Shown: piece after piece, positions 13,393-21,935 of the stretch
Position numbering within the stretch: position 1 is the first letter of the stretch
Layout of the letters: each line of letters starts with the position of its first letter
DNA from: Streptococcaceae bacterium AM104-57
GTDB lineage: Bacteria; Bacillota; Bacilli; Lactobacillales; Streptococcaceae
Assembly: GCA_027659245.1 (NCBI GenBank)
Contig: JAQDPW010000018.1
Coordinates: forward strand, 14,518-40,749
Direction of reading: 5' to 3'
Length of the DNA: 26,232 nucleotides
The notes under the pieces: generated by a model
Told to the model about the DNA's origin: nothing
What the model saw: the letters and a program-made list of their open reading frames with translations, nothing else
Database searches by the model: none
Program-made: the position numbers and the translations under genes

Positions 13393-14649
13393 ATGAAAAC
13401 ACCATTTATCAGCCGTGAAGATTTAGAAACAATTGTTGCAGAGTTCCCGACTCCCTTCCACTTGTATGACGAGAAGGGGATTCGTGAAAAAGCAAGAGCG
13501 GTCAACCAGGCCTTTTCCTGGAACAAGGGCTTTAAGGAATATTTTGCAGTCAAGGCCACTCCAACACCAGCTATCTTGAAAATCCTCAAAGAGGAAGGTT
13601 GTGGTGTGGACTGTTCTAGTTATGTAGAACTCTTGATGAGCCACAAACTGGATTTCCCCGGTTCTGAAATCATGTTCTCTTCTAACAATACCCCAGACCA
13701 AGAGTACGCTTATGCGCGTGAATTAGGTGCGACCATTAACTTGGATGCCTTTGAAGATATTGAACATCTAGAGCGAGCAGCAGGTATTCCAGAAATCATC
13801 TCTTGTCGTTACAATCCTGGAGGCGTTTTTGAGCTAGGAACAGATATCATGGACAATCCTGGAGAAGCCAAGTTTGGCATGACCAAGGACCAGCTTTTTG
13901 AAGCCTTTGCAGTTTTAAAGGAAAAAGGAGCCAAGACATTTGGGATTCACTCTTTCCTAGCATCCAATACTGTCACCCATCTCTACTACCCAGAGTTGGC
14001 GCGTCAGCTTTTTGAATTAGCCGTTGAAATTAAGGAAAAGTTGGGTATTTCGCTAGACTTTATCAATCTTTCCGGCGGAATCGGAGTCAATTATCGTCCT
14101 GAGCAGGAGCCAAATGACATTGCTGTGATTGGTGAGGGAGTTCGTAAGGTTTATGAGGAAGTCCTTACGCCAGCAGGACTTGGTCAGGTCAAGATTTTAA
14201 CCGAATTGGGCCGATTTATGTTAGCCCCTCACGGAGCTTTGGTCACAAGAGTCACTCATAAGAAAAAAACTTACCGTACCTATCTAGGTGTGGACGCATC
14301 AGCAGTCAACCTCATGCGTCCCGCCATGTATGGAGCCTACCACCATATCACCAATCTGACCCATCCAGATGGACCTATTGAGGTGGTAGATGTGGTCGGT
14401 TCACTCTGTGAAAACAATGATAAATTTGCAGTGAATCGCGAACTACCTCATACAGAAATCGGTGATTTGCTGGTAATTCATGATACAGGTGCACATGGAT
14501 TCTCCATGGGTTACCAGTACAATGCCAAACTACGCTCGGCAGAAATCCTCTATACCGAAGAAGGAAATGCTCGCCAAATCCGCCGTGCAGAGCGTCCTGA
14601 GGACTATTTCGCAACCTTATATGGTTTTGATTTTGAACCGGATCACTAA
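13393..14649 (+). CDS. lysA: Diaminopimelate decarboxylase
   Basis: This 418-residue PLP enzyme of the alanine-racemase/decarboxylase fold III converts meso-diaminopimelate to lysine. The PLP lysine is K54 in YFAVKATPTPA, followed by GCGVDCSSYVEL, the glycine-rich phosphate site (NLSGGIGVNY) and, near the end, the SLCENNDK and HDTGAHGFSMGYQYN segments expected for group-IV decarboxylases. Streptococci use lysine in peptidoglycan, so this final step matters for the cell wall as well as protein. I chose the second ATG (13393), because AGAAGG (13381-13386) directly abuts the first one. Carboxynorspermidine decarboxylase is a related alternative, but the CGVDCSS pattern favours LysA. Confidence 0.88.
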   Translation: MKTPFISREDLETIVAEFPTPFHLYDEKGIREKARAVNQAFSWNKGFKEYFAVKATPTPAILKILKEEGCGVDCSSYVELLMSHKLDFPGSEIMFSSNNTPDQEYAYARELGATINLDAFEDIEHLERAAGIPEIISCRYNPGGVFELGTDIMDNPGEAKFGMTKDQLFEAFAVLKEKGAKTFGIHSFLASNTVTHLYYPELARQLFELAVEIKEKLGISLDFINLSGGIGVNYRPEQEPNDIAVIGEGVRKVYEEVLTPAGLGQVKILTELGRFMLAPHGALVTRVTHKKKTYRTYLGVDASAVNLMRPAMYGAYHHITNLTHPDGPIEVVDVVGSLCENNDKFAVNRELPHTEIGDLLVIHDTGAHGFSMGYQYNAKLRSAEILYTEEGNARQIRRAERPEDYFATLYGFDFEPDH

Positions 14650-14667
14650 AAGGGTATGAAAATGAAA

Positions 14668-14719
14668 GTGAAAAACAGATTGCTTTCTAAAAAATAGACA
14701 AAAAAACCTTGTTTTTCAC
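14668..14719. repeat. Inverted repeat overlapping the pflA promoter
   Basis: GTGAAAAACA (14668-14677) and TGTTTTTCAC (14710-14719) are perfect 10-bp inverted arms with a 32-bp gap. The right arm covers the predicted -35 of pflA (TTGTTT, 14709-14714). It could bind a looping regulator or be chance in an A/T-rich region. Confidence 0.45.
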
Positions 14720-14736
14720 CTTACTCGTGATATAAT
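14709..14736 (+). promoter_or_regulatory. Promoter of pflA
   Basis: TTGTTT and TATAAT (14731-14736) are 16 bp apart, and TGA directly precedes the hexamer, making an extended -10. Transcription would start near 14743, about 28 nt before the ATG. Confidence 0.75.
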
Positions 14737-14770
14737 AAAACTATAAAACGGTTTCAAGGAAGGTGACGAT

Positions 14771-15565
14771 ATGTCTGAAGAAACAATTGACTATGGACAA
14801 GTGACAGGAATGGTGCATTCGACAGAGAGTTTTGGGGCGGTAGATGGCCCTGGGATTCGTTTCATTGTCTTTTTGCAGGGTTGTCACATGCGTTGCCAGT
14901 ACTGTCATAACCCTGATACATGGGCTATGGAGACCAATAAATCACGCGAACGGACAGTAGACGATGTCTTGACAGAAGCCCTTCGCTACCGTGGTTTCTG
15001 GGGAGACAAGGGAGGAATTACTGTCAGTGGAGGGGAAGCCCTCTTACAGATTGATTTCCTAATTGCCCTCTTTACCAAGGCCAAGGAAAAAGGAATCCAC
15101 TGTACCTTGGATACCTGTGCCCTTCCGTTCCGTAATAAACCACGTTATCTCGAAAAGTTTAATAAACTTATGGCGGTGACAGATTTGGTTCTCTTGGATA
15201 TCAAGGAAATCAACGATGAACAACACAGGATTGTTACCAGCCAAACCAATAAAAACATCTTGGCTTGTGCAAAATATCTATCAGATATTGGGAAGCCTGT
15301 GTGGATTCGCCATGTGCTGGTTCCAGGATTGACAGATAGAGATGAGGACTTGATTGAACTCGGCAAATTCGTCAAAACCCTCAAAAACGTTGATAAGTTT
15401 GAAATTCTACCTTATCACACTATGGGAGAATTCAAGTGGCGTGAACTTGGAATTCCATACTCACTTGAAGGGGTAAAACCACCAACAGCAGACCGTGTCA
15501 AGAATGCCAAAAAACTCATGGATACAGAAAGCTATCAAGACTATATGAAACGTGTACATGGATAA
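14771..15565 (+). CDS. pflA: Pyruvate formate-lyase activating enzyme
   Basis: This 264-residue radical-SAM enzyme installs the glycyl radical on pyruvate formate-lyase, enabling mixed-acid fermentation without oxygen. The 4Fe-4S site is the CxxxCxxC set C38, C42 and C45 (GCHMRCQYCHNPDTW). The TVSGGEALLQ stretch and LLDIK follow in the expected order. It starts after GGAAGGTGACGAT and stands alone between its own promoter and a strong terminator at 15571. Confidence 0.96.
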   Translation: MSEETIDYGQVTGMVHSTESFGAVDGPGIRFIVFLQGCHMRCQYCHNPDTWAMETNKSRERTVDDVLTEALRYRGFWGDKGGITVSGGEALLQIDFLIALFTKAKEKGIHCTLDTCALPFRNKPRYLEKFNKLMAVTDLVLLDIKEINDEQHRIVTSQTNKNILACAKYLSDIGKPVWIRHVLVPGLTDRDEDLIELGKFVKTLKNVDKFEILPYHTMGEFKWRELGIPYSLEGVKPPTADRVKNAKKLMDTESYQDYMKRVHG

Positions 15566-15570
15566 AAAAG

Positions 15571-15596
15571 AAGCCTGATGGAAACATCAGGCTTTT
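15571..15596 (+). terminator. Terminator after pflA
   Basis: A perfect 10-bp stem AAGCCTGATG/CATCAGGCTT closes on a GAAA tetraloop and continues into TT. A run of A precedes the stem. Confidence 0.9.
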
Positions 15597-15603
15597 GTGA
15601 TGC

Positions 15604-15631
15604 AAAAAAGGCCTAGCCCTTCAGCTAAGCC
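15604..15631 (-). terminator. Terminator of the acyP-yidC unit
   Basis: On the minus strand GGCTTAGC pairs with GCTAGGCC (one wobble) across a 6-nt loop and is followed by six T. It lies just after the yidC stop, facing the pflA terminator. Confidence 0.85.
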
Positions 15632-15637
15632 GTTACT

Positions 15638-16567
15638 TTATTTTCTAGAATGTTGTTTACCAGCATTGCGTTTTTTATGTTTCTTAGTAGTCGTAATTGC
15701 AGTTGCTTGGTTAGGAGTGACATCTTTGCGTCCGCCTCCAGTTGAAAATGAGCTTGCTTTTGGTGGATTTTTGGCAAATTCTTCACGAACTTTTTTGCGA
15801 AGTTTTGGACGAACAACATAGTTAACGATGAACTGTTGGAGAATCATCATGAAACCACCGACAACCCAGTAAAGTGTCACACTGGCTGGTGCGAAGAGGG
15901 AGAAGACGACAATCATGAGTGGGCTCATGTAAATCATTTTCTTGAGTTGATCTCTTTGCATCTCGTCTTCTACTCCGTGAAGTGAAAGGAGTGATTGGAG
16001 ATAGTAGAGGATACCAGCGAAGGCGACAAGGATCATACTTGGAGAACCGAGATTGATACCCAAGAAGGTAGAGCTAGATACTCCATCAGTATACTGGGCT
16101 GCAAAGTAGATAGCAGAGAAGAAAGGCATCTGAATGAGGATAGGGAAGCATCCTACACCACCGAACATGCTGATGCCGTTTTCTTTTTGTGCAGCAAAGA
16201 GAGCCTGTTGTGCTTCTAGTTTTTCTTCCTGAGTTGTTGCCTCTTTAAGGCGTGTTTGATGTGGTTCGAGCACATGTTTGAGAGCATTCATTTTTTCAGA
16301 GTGAAGCGTTGCCTTCCATGATTGGTAGATACCAAGTGGCAAAATAATCAAACGTACGATAATGGTTACGATAATGATAGCCACACCAAAGCCTAGACCT
16401 TTATCAGTAGCGAAGTATTTGATAGCCTCTGCCATAGGCGATCCGATAGTGTTCCAGATAAAACCAGTAGGTTGTCCTGTTGCTTTGTCTACTTGGACAC
16501 AGCCTGTCAAGACTAATAGCATAACCATTCCCATGATAGAGAGGGCGATTCGTTTTATTGATTTCAC
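15638..16567 (-). CDS. yidC: Membrane protein insertase YidC/OxaA, lipoprotein type
   Basis: This 309-residue insertase places proteins into the cytoplasmic membrane. A lipoprotein signal peptide ends in LTGC with C23 as the lipidated residue. Five hydrophobic segments follow, and the conserved groove arginine is R72 (VTIIVRLIILPLG). The last 45 residues form a long, very basic tail (KHKKRNAGKQHSRK), the hallmark of YidC2-type proteins, which can contact the ribosome in place of SRP. The start codon is GTG (16567); AAGAAGGA lies 9-10 nt before it and no nearby ATG is better. A -10 (TATAAT, 16595-16590) lies directly upstream, in addition to read-through from acyP. Confidence 0.93.
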   Translation of the reverse strand: MKSIKRIALSIMGMVMLLVLTGCVQVDKATGQPTGFIWNTIGSPMAEAIKYFATDKGLGFGVAIIIVTIIVRLIILPLGIYQSWKATLHSEKMNALKHVLEPHQTRLKEATTQEEKLEAQQALFAAQKENGISMFGGVGCFPILIQMPFFSAIYFAAQYTDGVSSSTFLGINLGSPSMILVAFAGILYYLQSLLSLHGVEDEMQRDQLKKMIYMSPLMIVVFSLFAPASVTLYWVVGGFMMILQQFIVNYVVRPKLRKKVREEFAKNPPKASSFSTGGGRKDVTPNQATAITTTKKHKKRNAGKQHSRK

Positions 16568-16589
16568 TGTTTTTATTCCTTCTTTAAAA

Positions 16590-16595
16590 ATTATA
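16590..16595 (-). promoter_or_regulatory. Possible yidC-proximal promoter
   Basis: TATAAT on the minus strand, 22 nt before the yidC GTG, lacks a convincing -35 (a homopolymeric A run) and the TG extension. Confidence 0.4.
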
Positions 16596-16644
16596 CCTTT
16601 CTATTCTACTGTTTTTTTGGAAAATATACAATAGTTCTCTGGAC

Positions 16645-16923
16645 CTAATTTGCGACTTTGAAATCCGAATAGGATGGGAAGTTACTCATTTGCACATCTA
16701 GGTAGGTTACTTTAGAGAAAGGTGTAGGACCTTTTCGGATCTCTTGGATAAACTTAGCCATAATGGCAGAAGACTCTGCCTGGGCCAGAATCTCAACGGT
16801 TCCGTCATCGTTATTCCAGACACGACCCGTAATGCCACCTAGTTCTAGAGCTAGGGTATAGACACCCCAGCGGAAGCCCACTCCTTGGACGCGACCTTGG
16901 GCGATCATTTTAACCTTTTGCAT
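16645..16923 (-). CDS. acyP: Acylphosphatase
   Basis: This 92-residue enzyme hydrolyses acyl phosphates to carboxylate and phosphate. The signature GRVQGVGFR (residues 10-18, catalytic R18) and the asparagine of the second motif (N37 in RVWNNDDGTVE) are intact, and the length is typical. AAGGAGG is well placed before the ATG. It lies 77 bp before yidC on the same strand and starts back-to-back with the SpoU-type methylase gene, so their promoters must overlap in 16924-16992. Confidence 0.95.
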   Translation of the reverse strand: MQKVKMIAQGRVQGVGFRWGVYTLALELGGITGRVWNNDDGTVEILAQAESSAIMAKFIQEIRKGPTPFSKVTYLDVQMSNFPSYSDFKVAN

Positions 16924-16941
16924 ACCAAACCTCCTTGATTG

Positions 16942-16950
16942 TGTTATAAT
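16942..16950 (+). promoter_or_regulatory. Extended -10 promoter giving a leaderless RNA-methylase mRNA
   Basis: TGTTATAAT ends six nucleotides before the ATG at 16957, so the predicted transcription start coincides with the start codon. No plus-strand Shine-Dalgarno is present. Confidence 0.75.
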
Positions 16951-16956
16951 ATTTCT

Positions 16957-17697
16957 ATGACTATTATAACCTCTAAAGCCAATTCTGTGGTGAAAAATGC
17001 CAAAAAATTACATCAAAAAAAATATCGGAAAACCTCTTACTTGATTGAGGGCTGGCATCTGTTTGAAGAAGCTATTCAGGCTGGTGCAAAGATTGAGAAA
17101 ATATTTGCCCTTGCAGAGTATGGCGAAAAATTAATGGACTATTCCCAGACTGTCTTTGTTACTGAAGAAATCTTGCTTGATTTAGCAGATTCGCAAACTC
17201 CTCAGGGTATTGTTGCCATTGTTCAAAAGAAAGAGGAGCAGTTGCCAGATTTGAGTCGGGGGAAATATCTTTTCTTAGAAGATGTGCAGGATCCAGGAAA
17301 TGTTGGCACAATGATTCGGACGGCAGATGCGGCAGGTTTTTCTGGAGTCATTGTTTCCAGTAAGTCAGCAGATATCTATAGCCTCAAAACTCTTCGCTCC
17401 ATGCAAGGCAGTCATTTCCATTTGCCGATTTATCGCATGTCTGTTGAAACATTTGTAGAAAAGGCTAAAAATAATAACTTGCCTATTCTAGCAACTACCT
17501 TGTCCCAAAACTCTAAAGATTATCGTGAACTTGCTCGTCAAGAGGACTTCGCCTTGGTCATGGGAAATGAAGGTCAAGGTATTAGTCCATTCATGGCAGA
17601 CCAGGCGGACCAACTGGTTCATATCAGTATGAAGGGGCAGGCGGAAAGTCTCAATGTTGCCATTGCAGCAGGTATACTCATGTTTTATTTGAGTTAA
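16957..17697 (+). CDS. TrmH/SpoU-family rRNA/tRNA 2'-O-methyltransferase
   Basis: This 246-residue protein has an N-terminal L30e-like substrate-binding part (about 1-95, IEGWHLFEEAIQAG) and a C-terminal SPOUT domain. The three SpoU motifs are present: DVQDPGNVGTMIRTADAAG, VMGNEGQGIS and LNVAIAAGIL. Members methylate ribose 2'-OH in rRNA or tRNA; which nucleotide is the target cannot be read from the sequence. A TTG in frame 18 nt upstream is possible, but it overlaps the -10, so I chose the ATG at 16957. The mRNA is predicted to be leaderless. Confidence 0.92.
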   Translation: MTIITSKANSVVKNAKKLHQKKYRKTSYLIEGWHLFEEAIQAGAKIEKIFALAEYGEKLMDYSQTVFVTEEILLDLADSQTPQGIVAIVQKKEEQLPDLSRGKYLFLEDVQDPGNVGTMIRTADAAGFSGVIVSSKSADIYSLKTLRSMQGSHFHLPIYRMSVETFVEKAKNNNLPILATTLSQNSKDYRELARQEDFALVMGNEGQGISPFMADQADQLVHISMKGQAESLNVAIAAGILMFYLS

Positions 17698-17710
17698 AAT
17701 AGTTTATTTT

Positions 17711-17719
17711 TGTTATAAT
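17711..17719 (+). promoter_or_regulatory. Extended -10 promoter of the BI-1 family gene
   Basis: TGTTATAAT, with transcription from about 17726 and a 26-nt leader containing AAGGAG. Confidence 0.8.
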
Positions 17720-17751
17720 CAGTAAAAAGATTTCATAAGGAGAAAAAAGAT

Positions 17752-18435
17752 ATGAATCAAACAATTATTCAAGAACGTTCTGGTTTGAATCAATTCTATG
17801 CAAAAGTCTATGCTTTTGTAGGTTTGGGAATTGGCTTATCAGCCCTTGTCTCAGGACTCATGTTGACAACTTTCCAGGATTTGCTCGTTCAAATTATGAT
17901 GAATGCTCGTGTATGGCTAATAGTTGCGGGCTTTGTAGAAGTTGCTCTGGTCTATGTAGCGAGTAGTATGGCTTTAAAAAACAGTCCAGTAGCCTTGCCA
18001 ATTTTCTTGCTTTATTCCGTTTTAAACGGTTTTACACTGAGTTTCGTTGTCTCGCTCTATACCCCAGGTACTGTTTTGACAGCCTTTGTATCTAGTGCAG
18101 CTCTCTTCTTTGTGATGGCTCTTATCGGAGTTGTGATTAAGAAGGATTTGAGCGGAATGGGACGTGCCTTGTTGGCAGCTTTAGTGGGCCTCATACTAGC
18201 TATGATTGTCAATATCTTTTTAAACAGTAGCCTTTTTGACTATATCATCAGCATTATCATGGTTTTCGTTTTTGCAGGCTTGATTGCTTGGGACAACCAA
18301 AAGATTCGCTATGTTTATGAGGAGTCAGGTGGTCAGGTTGCAACAGGTTGGGCAGTTTCTTTGGCGCTCAGTCTTTACTTAGATTTTATCAACGTATTCC
18401 TTAGCTTGCTCCGTATTTTCGGTAGTGACGATTGA
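17752..18435 (+). CDS. Bax inhibitor-1 (TMBIM/YetJ-like) membrane protein
   Basis: This 227-residue protein has seven predicted hydrophobic helices from about residue 20 to the end. The family's C-terminal acidic pair is visible: D in AWDNQKIRYVYEE and D in LYLDFINVFLSLLRIFG. In B. subtilis YetJ these aspartates form a pH-sensitive calcium gate. The role in streptococci is not established, so a calcium-leak or ion-channel function is family inference. It is a single-gene unit with its own extended -10 and a strong terminator. Confidence 0.92.
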   Translation: MNQTIIQERSGLNQFYAKVYAFVGLGIGLSALVSGLMLTTFQDLLVQIMMNARVWLIVAGFVEVALVYVASSMALKNSPVALPIFLLYSVLNGFTLSFVVSLYTPGTVLTAFVSSAALFFVMALIGVVIKKDLSGMGRALLAALVGLILAMIVNIFLNSSLFDYIISIIMVFVFAGLIAWDNQKIRYVYEESGGQVATGWAVSLALSLYLDFINVFLSLLRIFGSDD

Positions 18436-18441
18436 TTTTTT

Positions 18442-18465
18442 AGAGCTCCGTGGAGCTCTTTTTTT
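18442..18465 (+). terminator. Terminator after the BI-1 family gene
   Basis: An 8-bp stem AGAGCTCC/GGAGCTCT with a 2-nt loop (effective tetraloop CGTG) is followed by seven T. Confidence 0.88.
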
Positions 18466-18497
18466 AATTTTTACTTTCATTTTTACTGGCAAAAGGG

Positions 18498-18503
18498 TAT
18501 AAT
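18498..18503 (+). promoter_or_regulatory. Promoter of asnA
   Basis: TATAAT lies 17 bp after a weak -35 (TTTCAT, 18475-18480). Transcription would start near 18510, with GGAGAG just before the ATG. Confidence 0.6.
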
Positions 18504-18530
18504 CATCTTATTATTCAAAAGGAGAGATGT

Positions 18531-19523
18531 ATGAAGAAAAGTTTTATCCATCAACAGGAAGAAATTTCCTTTGTAAAAAACACCTTTACCCAGTATTTAA
18601 AAGATAAGTTAGAAGTGGTTGAGGTACAAGGTCCTATCTTGAGTAAGGTTGGGGATGGGATGCAGGACAATTTATCAGGTGTGGAGCATGCCGTGGAAGT
18701 CAAGGTTCTCCAAATTCCTGATGCAACTTATGAAGTGGTGCATTCACTTGCTAAGTGGAAACGCCATACCTTGGCTCGATTTGGTTTTGGTGAAGGAGAA
18801 GGTCTCTTTGTTCACATGAAAGCTCTTCGTCCAGACGAAGATTCGCTAGATGCGACTCACTCAGTCTATGTAGATCAGTGGGACTGGGAAAAAGTTATTC
18901 CAAACGGACAGCGCAATCTTGCTTATCTTAAAGAAACAGTAGAAAAGATTTATAAGGCCATCCGTTTAACAGAACTTGCAGTCGAAGCACGCTACGATAT
19001 TGAGTCTATCTTACCAAAACAGATTACCTTTATCCATACAGAAGAATTGGTCGAACGTTATCCGGATTTGACTCCAAAAGAACGTGAGAATGCCATTTGT
19101 AAGGAATTTGGAGCGGTCTTCTTGATCGGTATCGGTGGAGAGCTATCAGACGGAAAACCTCATGACGGTCGTGCACCGGACTACGATGACTGGACAACAG
19201 AATCTGAAAATGGCTATAAGGGTCTGAATGGGGATATTCTAGTTTGGAATGAGAATCTTGGTGCAGCCTTTGAGTTATCTTCAATGGGAATTCGTGTCGA
19301 TGAAGACACTCTTCGCCGTCAGGTAGCTATTACAGGAGACGAAGACCGTTTAACTTTAGAATGGCATAAGGCTCTCCTAAATGGCCTATTCCCTCTTACA
19401 ATCGGTGGAGGGATCGGTCAGTCTCGTATGGCTATGTTCCTGCTTCGTAAAAAGCATATCGGAGAAGTTCAAACCAGTGTTTGGCCTCAAGAAGTGAGAG
19501 ATACTTACGAAAATATTCTTTAA
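18531..19523 (+). CDS. asnA: Aspartate--ammonia ligase
   Basis: This 330-residue ATP-dependent enzyme makes asparagine from aspartate and ammonia, with a class-II aminoacyl-tRNA-synthetase-like fold. Recognisable blocks are [27 protein letters not shown] text near the N-terminus (around residues 28-48), [22 protein letters not shown] and the C-terminal [18 protein letters not shown] with the motif-3 arginine. The length matches AsnA (about 330). It has its own promoter and terminator. Confidence 0.97.
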   Translation: MKKSFIHQQEEISFVKNTFTQYLKDKLEVVEVQGPILSKVGDGMQDNLSGVEHAVEVKVLQIPDATYEVVHSLAKWKRHTLARFGFGEGEGLFVHMKALRPDEDSLDATHSVYVDQWDWEKVIPNGQRNLAYLKETVEKIYKAIRLTELAVEARYDIESILPKQITFIHTEELVERYPDLTPKERENAICKEFGAVFLIGIGGELSDGKPHDGRAPDYDDWTTESENGYKGLNGDILVWNENLGAAFELSSMGIRVDEDTLRRQVAITGDEDRLTLEWHKALLNGLFPLTIGGGIGQSRMAMFLLRKKHIGEVQTSVWPQEVRDTYENIL

Positions 19524-19525
19524 TC

Positions 19526-19558
19526 AATCGAGCCGTAAGGTTCGATTTTCTTTTTTTG
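19526..19558 (+). terminator. Terminator after asnA
   Basis: AATCGAGCC/GGTTCGATT, a 9-bp stem with one wobble, has a GTAA loop and is followed by TTC and seven T. Confidence 0.85.
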
Positions 19559-19567
19559 ATAAGAATT

Positions 19568-19576
19568 TGGTATAAT
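19568..19576 (+). promoter_or_regulatory. Extended -10 promoter giving a leaderless rsmD mRNA
   Basis: TGGTATAAT ends seven nucleotides before the rsmD ATG at 19584, and no Shine-Dalgarno is present in between. Confidence 0.75.
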
Positions 19577-19583
19577 ATACGGT

Positions 19584-20123
19584 ATGAAAATCGTATCAGG
19601 AATCTACGGAGGGCGTCCATTAAAGACGCTAGACGGGAAAACAACTAGACCGACATCAGATAAGGTTAGGGGCGCTATTTTTAATATGATTGGTCCCTAC
19701 TTTGAAGGTGGACGTGTGTTAGATCTTTATGCTGGTAGTGGCGGTTTATCCATCGAGGCTGTCTCAAGGGGAATGTCCAGTGCAGTACTGGTTGAGAAAG
19801 ATCGCAGGGCCCAGAGTATTGTCGCAGAAAATATTCGGATGACTAAGGAAACCTCTAAATTTCAATTATTGAAAATGGAATCCAGTCGTGCTTTGGAGCA
19901 GGTGGATGGAGTCTTTGATCTTATTTTCTTAGACCCTCCCTATGCAAAAGAACAAATCGTGTCAGATATTGAAAAAATGGCAGAGAGAAATCTTTTTTCA
20001 GAAGATGTCATGGTGGTTTGTGAGACGGATAAAACAGTAGAACTTCCAGAAGAAATTGCTTGTTTGGGTATCTGGAAGGAAAAAATATATGGAATTAGTA
20101 AGGTGACGGTTTATGTCAGATAA
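19584..20123 (+). CDS. rsmD: 16S rRNA (guanine966-N2)-methyltransferase RsmD
   Basis: This 179-residue Rossmann-fold methylase modifies one guanine in 16S rRNA. Motifs are [15 protein letters not shown] (22-36), SAM motif [14 protein letters not shown] (47-59), VEKDRRA (70-76) and catalytic DPPY (117-120) in FLDPPY. The length is usual. It is predicted to be translated from a leaderless mRNA. Its last 11 nt overlap coaD, the standard rsmD-coaD pairing in Firmicutes. Confidence 0.95.
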   Translation: MKIVSGIYGGRPLKTLDGKTTRPTSDKVRGAIFNMIGPYFEGGRVLDLYAGSGGLSIEAVSRGMSSAVLVEKDRRAQSIVAENIRMTKETSKFQLLKMESSRALEQVDGVFDLIFLDPPYAKEQIVSDIEKMAERNLFSEDVMVVCETDKTVELPEEIACLGIWKEKIYGISKVTVYVR

Positions 20124-20601
20124 GATTGGGCTATTTACAGGTTCCTTTGATCCGATGACTAATGGACATTTGGATCTCATCGAGCGTGCAAGTAAGCTCT
20201 TTGATAAATTGTATGTCGGGATTTTTTATAATCCACACAAAATGGGATTTTTACCGATAGAGAGTCGAAAGAAGACTGTTGAAAAAGCAGTGGGACATCT
20301 CAAAAATGTGGAAGTGATGGCTTCTCACGATGAATTGGTAGTTGACGTTGCTAGAAAACTTGGAGTTCAGGTCTTGGTGCGAGGATTACGCAATGCTACA
20401 GACCTCCAGTATGAAGCCAGTTTTGACTATTACAATCACCAGCTGGCAAGTGAACTAGAGACGATCTATCTCCATAGTCGTTTAGAGCATATACACATTA
20501 GCTCTTCAGCTGTCAGAGAACTATTAAAATTTGGTCAAGATATCAGTGGATATGTGCCAAATACTGTCTTGGAGGAATTAGAAGATGAAGAAAAAGACTA
20601 G
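20113..20601 (+). CDS. coaD: Phosphopantetheine adenylyltransferase
   Basis: This 162-residue nucleotidyltransferase makes dephospho-CoA from 4'-phosphopantetheine and ATP, the penultimate step of coenzyme A synthesis. The nucleotide-binding [10 protein letters not shown] (10-19) and the C-terminal ISSSAVRE are both intact. It overlaps rsmD by 11 nt and sepM by 17 nt, so all three are translated from one mRNA. Confidence 0.97.
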   Translation: MSDKIGLFTGSFDPMTNGHLDLIERASKLFDKLYVGIFYNPHKMGFLPIESRKKTVEKAVGHLKNVEVMASHDELVVDVARKLGVQVLVRGLRNATDLQYEASFDYYNHQLASELETIYLHSRLEHIHISSSAVRELLKFGQDISGYVPNTVLEELEDEEKD

Positions 20602-21622
20602 ATGGCCCATATACCTGATTGTGGGACTTATCATTACCTTTGTTGCTTTTACAGTGCCCCTGCCTTATTACATTGAGGTTCCAGGGACTTCAGAGGATAT
20701 TCGTAAGGTATTACAGGTAAATAATCAGCCTGATCAAGAGGAAGGTTCTTACCAGTTTGTAACAGTTGGAGTTCAACGTGCTCGACTAGCGCATTTGATC
20801 TATGCTTGGTTAACACCTTTCACAGATATTCATAGTGCTAAGGAAATGACAGGTGGTTCATCAGATGCAGAATTTGTCCGCATCAACCAATTCTACATGG
20901 AAACTTCGCAGAACATGGCTAAATACCAAGGCTTGAAGGCTGCTGGAAAAGAAATCGAGCTTAACTACCTTGGGGTCTATGTTTTAACTGTGACTGATAA
21001 TTCGACCTTTAAAGGGATTCTCAACATCGCTGATACAGTAACAGCGGTTAATGATAAAACTTTCGAAAGTTCTAAGGATTTAGTTGACTATGTCAATTCT
21101 CAAGCTCTAGGAGATAAGGTTAAGGTCACCTATGAAGAAGATGGACAAATCAAGTCTGCCGAAGGGAAAATTATTACTCTGGAAAATGGGAAAAACGGAA
21201 TCGGAATCGGCTTGATTGACCGCACAGAAGTTACTAGTGATATCCCGATTCGTTTTTCAACGGCAGGTATAGGTGGACCTAGTGCTGGGCTCATGTTTAG
21301 TCTATCTATTTATACACAAATTGCAGAACCAACTCTTCGGAATGGTCGTATCGTAGCTGGTACAGGAAGCATTGACAGAGATGGTAATGTGGGTGATATT
21401 GGTGGGATTGATAAAAAGGTTGTCTCCGCAGCTAAAAAAGGAGCAACAGTCTTCTTTGCTCCTAACAATCCAGTAACTGAAGAAGCTAAAAAGGCCAATC
21501 CACATGCAAAAAGTAATTATGATACGGCTGTAGAAGCTGCAGAAATGATTAAAACAGACATGAAGATTGTTCCAGTAAAAACACTTCAGGATGCGATTGA
21601 CTATTTGAAAAATAATCCCTAA
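20585..21622 (+). CDS. sepM: SepM-family membrane-anchored PDZ/Lon-type serine protease
   Basis: This 345-residue protease has one N-terminal membrane helix (about residues 8-25), an extracytoplasmic PDZ domain (about 125-205, [13 protein letters not shown] ... VNDKTF) and a C-terminal Lon-type peptidase domain. The Ser-Lys dyad can be placed at S233 (GGPSAG) and K278 ([10 protein letters not shown]). In S. mutans SepM trims the competence-stimulating peptide at the cell surface; the mitis-group orthologue's substrate is not known to me. The ATG follows GGAGG inside coaD. The secreted protein of the accessory locus in this window would be an accessible candidate substrate, but that is speculation. 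Confidence 0.9.
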   Translation: MKKKTRWPIYLIVGLIITFVAFTVPLPYYIEVPGTSEDIRKVLQVNNQPDQEEGSYQFVTVGVQRARLAHLIYAWLTPFTDIHSAKEMTGGSSDAEFVRINQFYMETSQNMAKYQGLKAAGKEIELNYLGVYVLTVTDNSTFKGILNIADTVTAVNDKTFESSKDLVDYVNSQALGDKVKVTYEEDGQIKSAEGKIITLENGKNGIGIGLIDRTEVTSDIPIRFSTAGIGGPSAGLMFSLSIYTQIAEPTLRNGRIVAGTGSIDRDGNVGDIGGIDKKVVSAAKKGATVFFAPNNPVTEEAKKANPHAKSNYDTAVEAAEMIKTDMKIVPVKTLQDAIDYLKNNP

Positions 21623-21664
21623 AATATGGTGTGAGTCCATAAACTAGCGTAGAAAAAGAGAAGA

Positions 21665-21673
21665 TGGTATAAT
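21665..21673 (+). promoter_or_regulatory. Extended -10 promoter giving a leaderless DUF1146 mRNA
   Basis: TGGTATAAT ends six nucleotides before the ATG at 21680, with no Shine-Dalgarno in between. Confidence 0.75.
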
Positions 21674-21679
21674 AGGCCG

Positions 21680-21910
21680 ATGATTCAATTATTTTTTACC
21701 CTTAGTAGTCATATGTTCTTTGTCTATCTAGTCTTTCAACTTTTGAAAGACCTGGTTAAATGGGATCAGATTTTAAAGGTGACCAAGGACAATGCGGGGA
21801 AGATTCGACTCTTGGTAGTATTGTGTAGTATCGGTTTAGGATATCTGATTAGTTCCTTTTTCCTAAATCTCTACCAACTCTGGCAAGAAGCAATTAGAGC
21901 GCTATTCTAA
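21680..21910 (+). CDS. DUF1146 family small membrane protein
   Basis: This 76-residue protein has two hydrophobic helices (about 2-22 and 43-62) linked by a basic segment ([11 protein letters not shown]), the usual form of the DUF1146/YwzB family. In Firmicutes this gene often lies directly before murA, as here (25-bp gap), so a link to cell-envelope growth is possible; no function is established. The predicted transcription start falls on the ATG, so it is the first, leaderless cistron of a unit continuing into murA and epuA. Confidence 0.85.
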   Translation: MIQLFFTLSSHMFFVYLVFQLLKDLVKWDQILKVTKDNAGKIRLLVVLCSIGLGYLISSFFLNLYQLWQEAIRALF

Positions 21911-21935
21911 AATTGTAAGTAAAGGAAAATATTTT

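Noticed and set aside
13393..14649. Carboxynorspermidine decarboxylase as an alternative to LysA
   Set aside because: The AVKATPTPAILK and GCGVDCSSYVEL segments and the lack of other polyamine genes nearby favour diaminopimelate decarboxylase.
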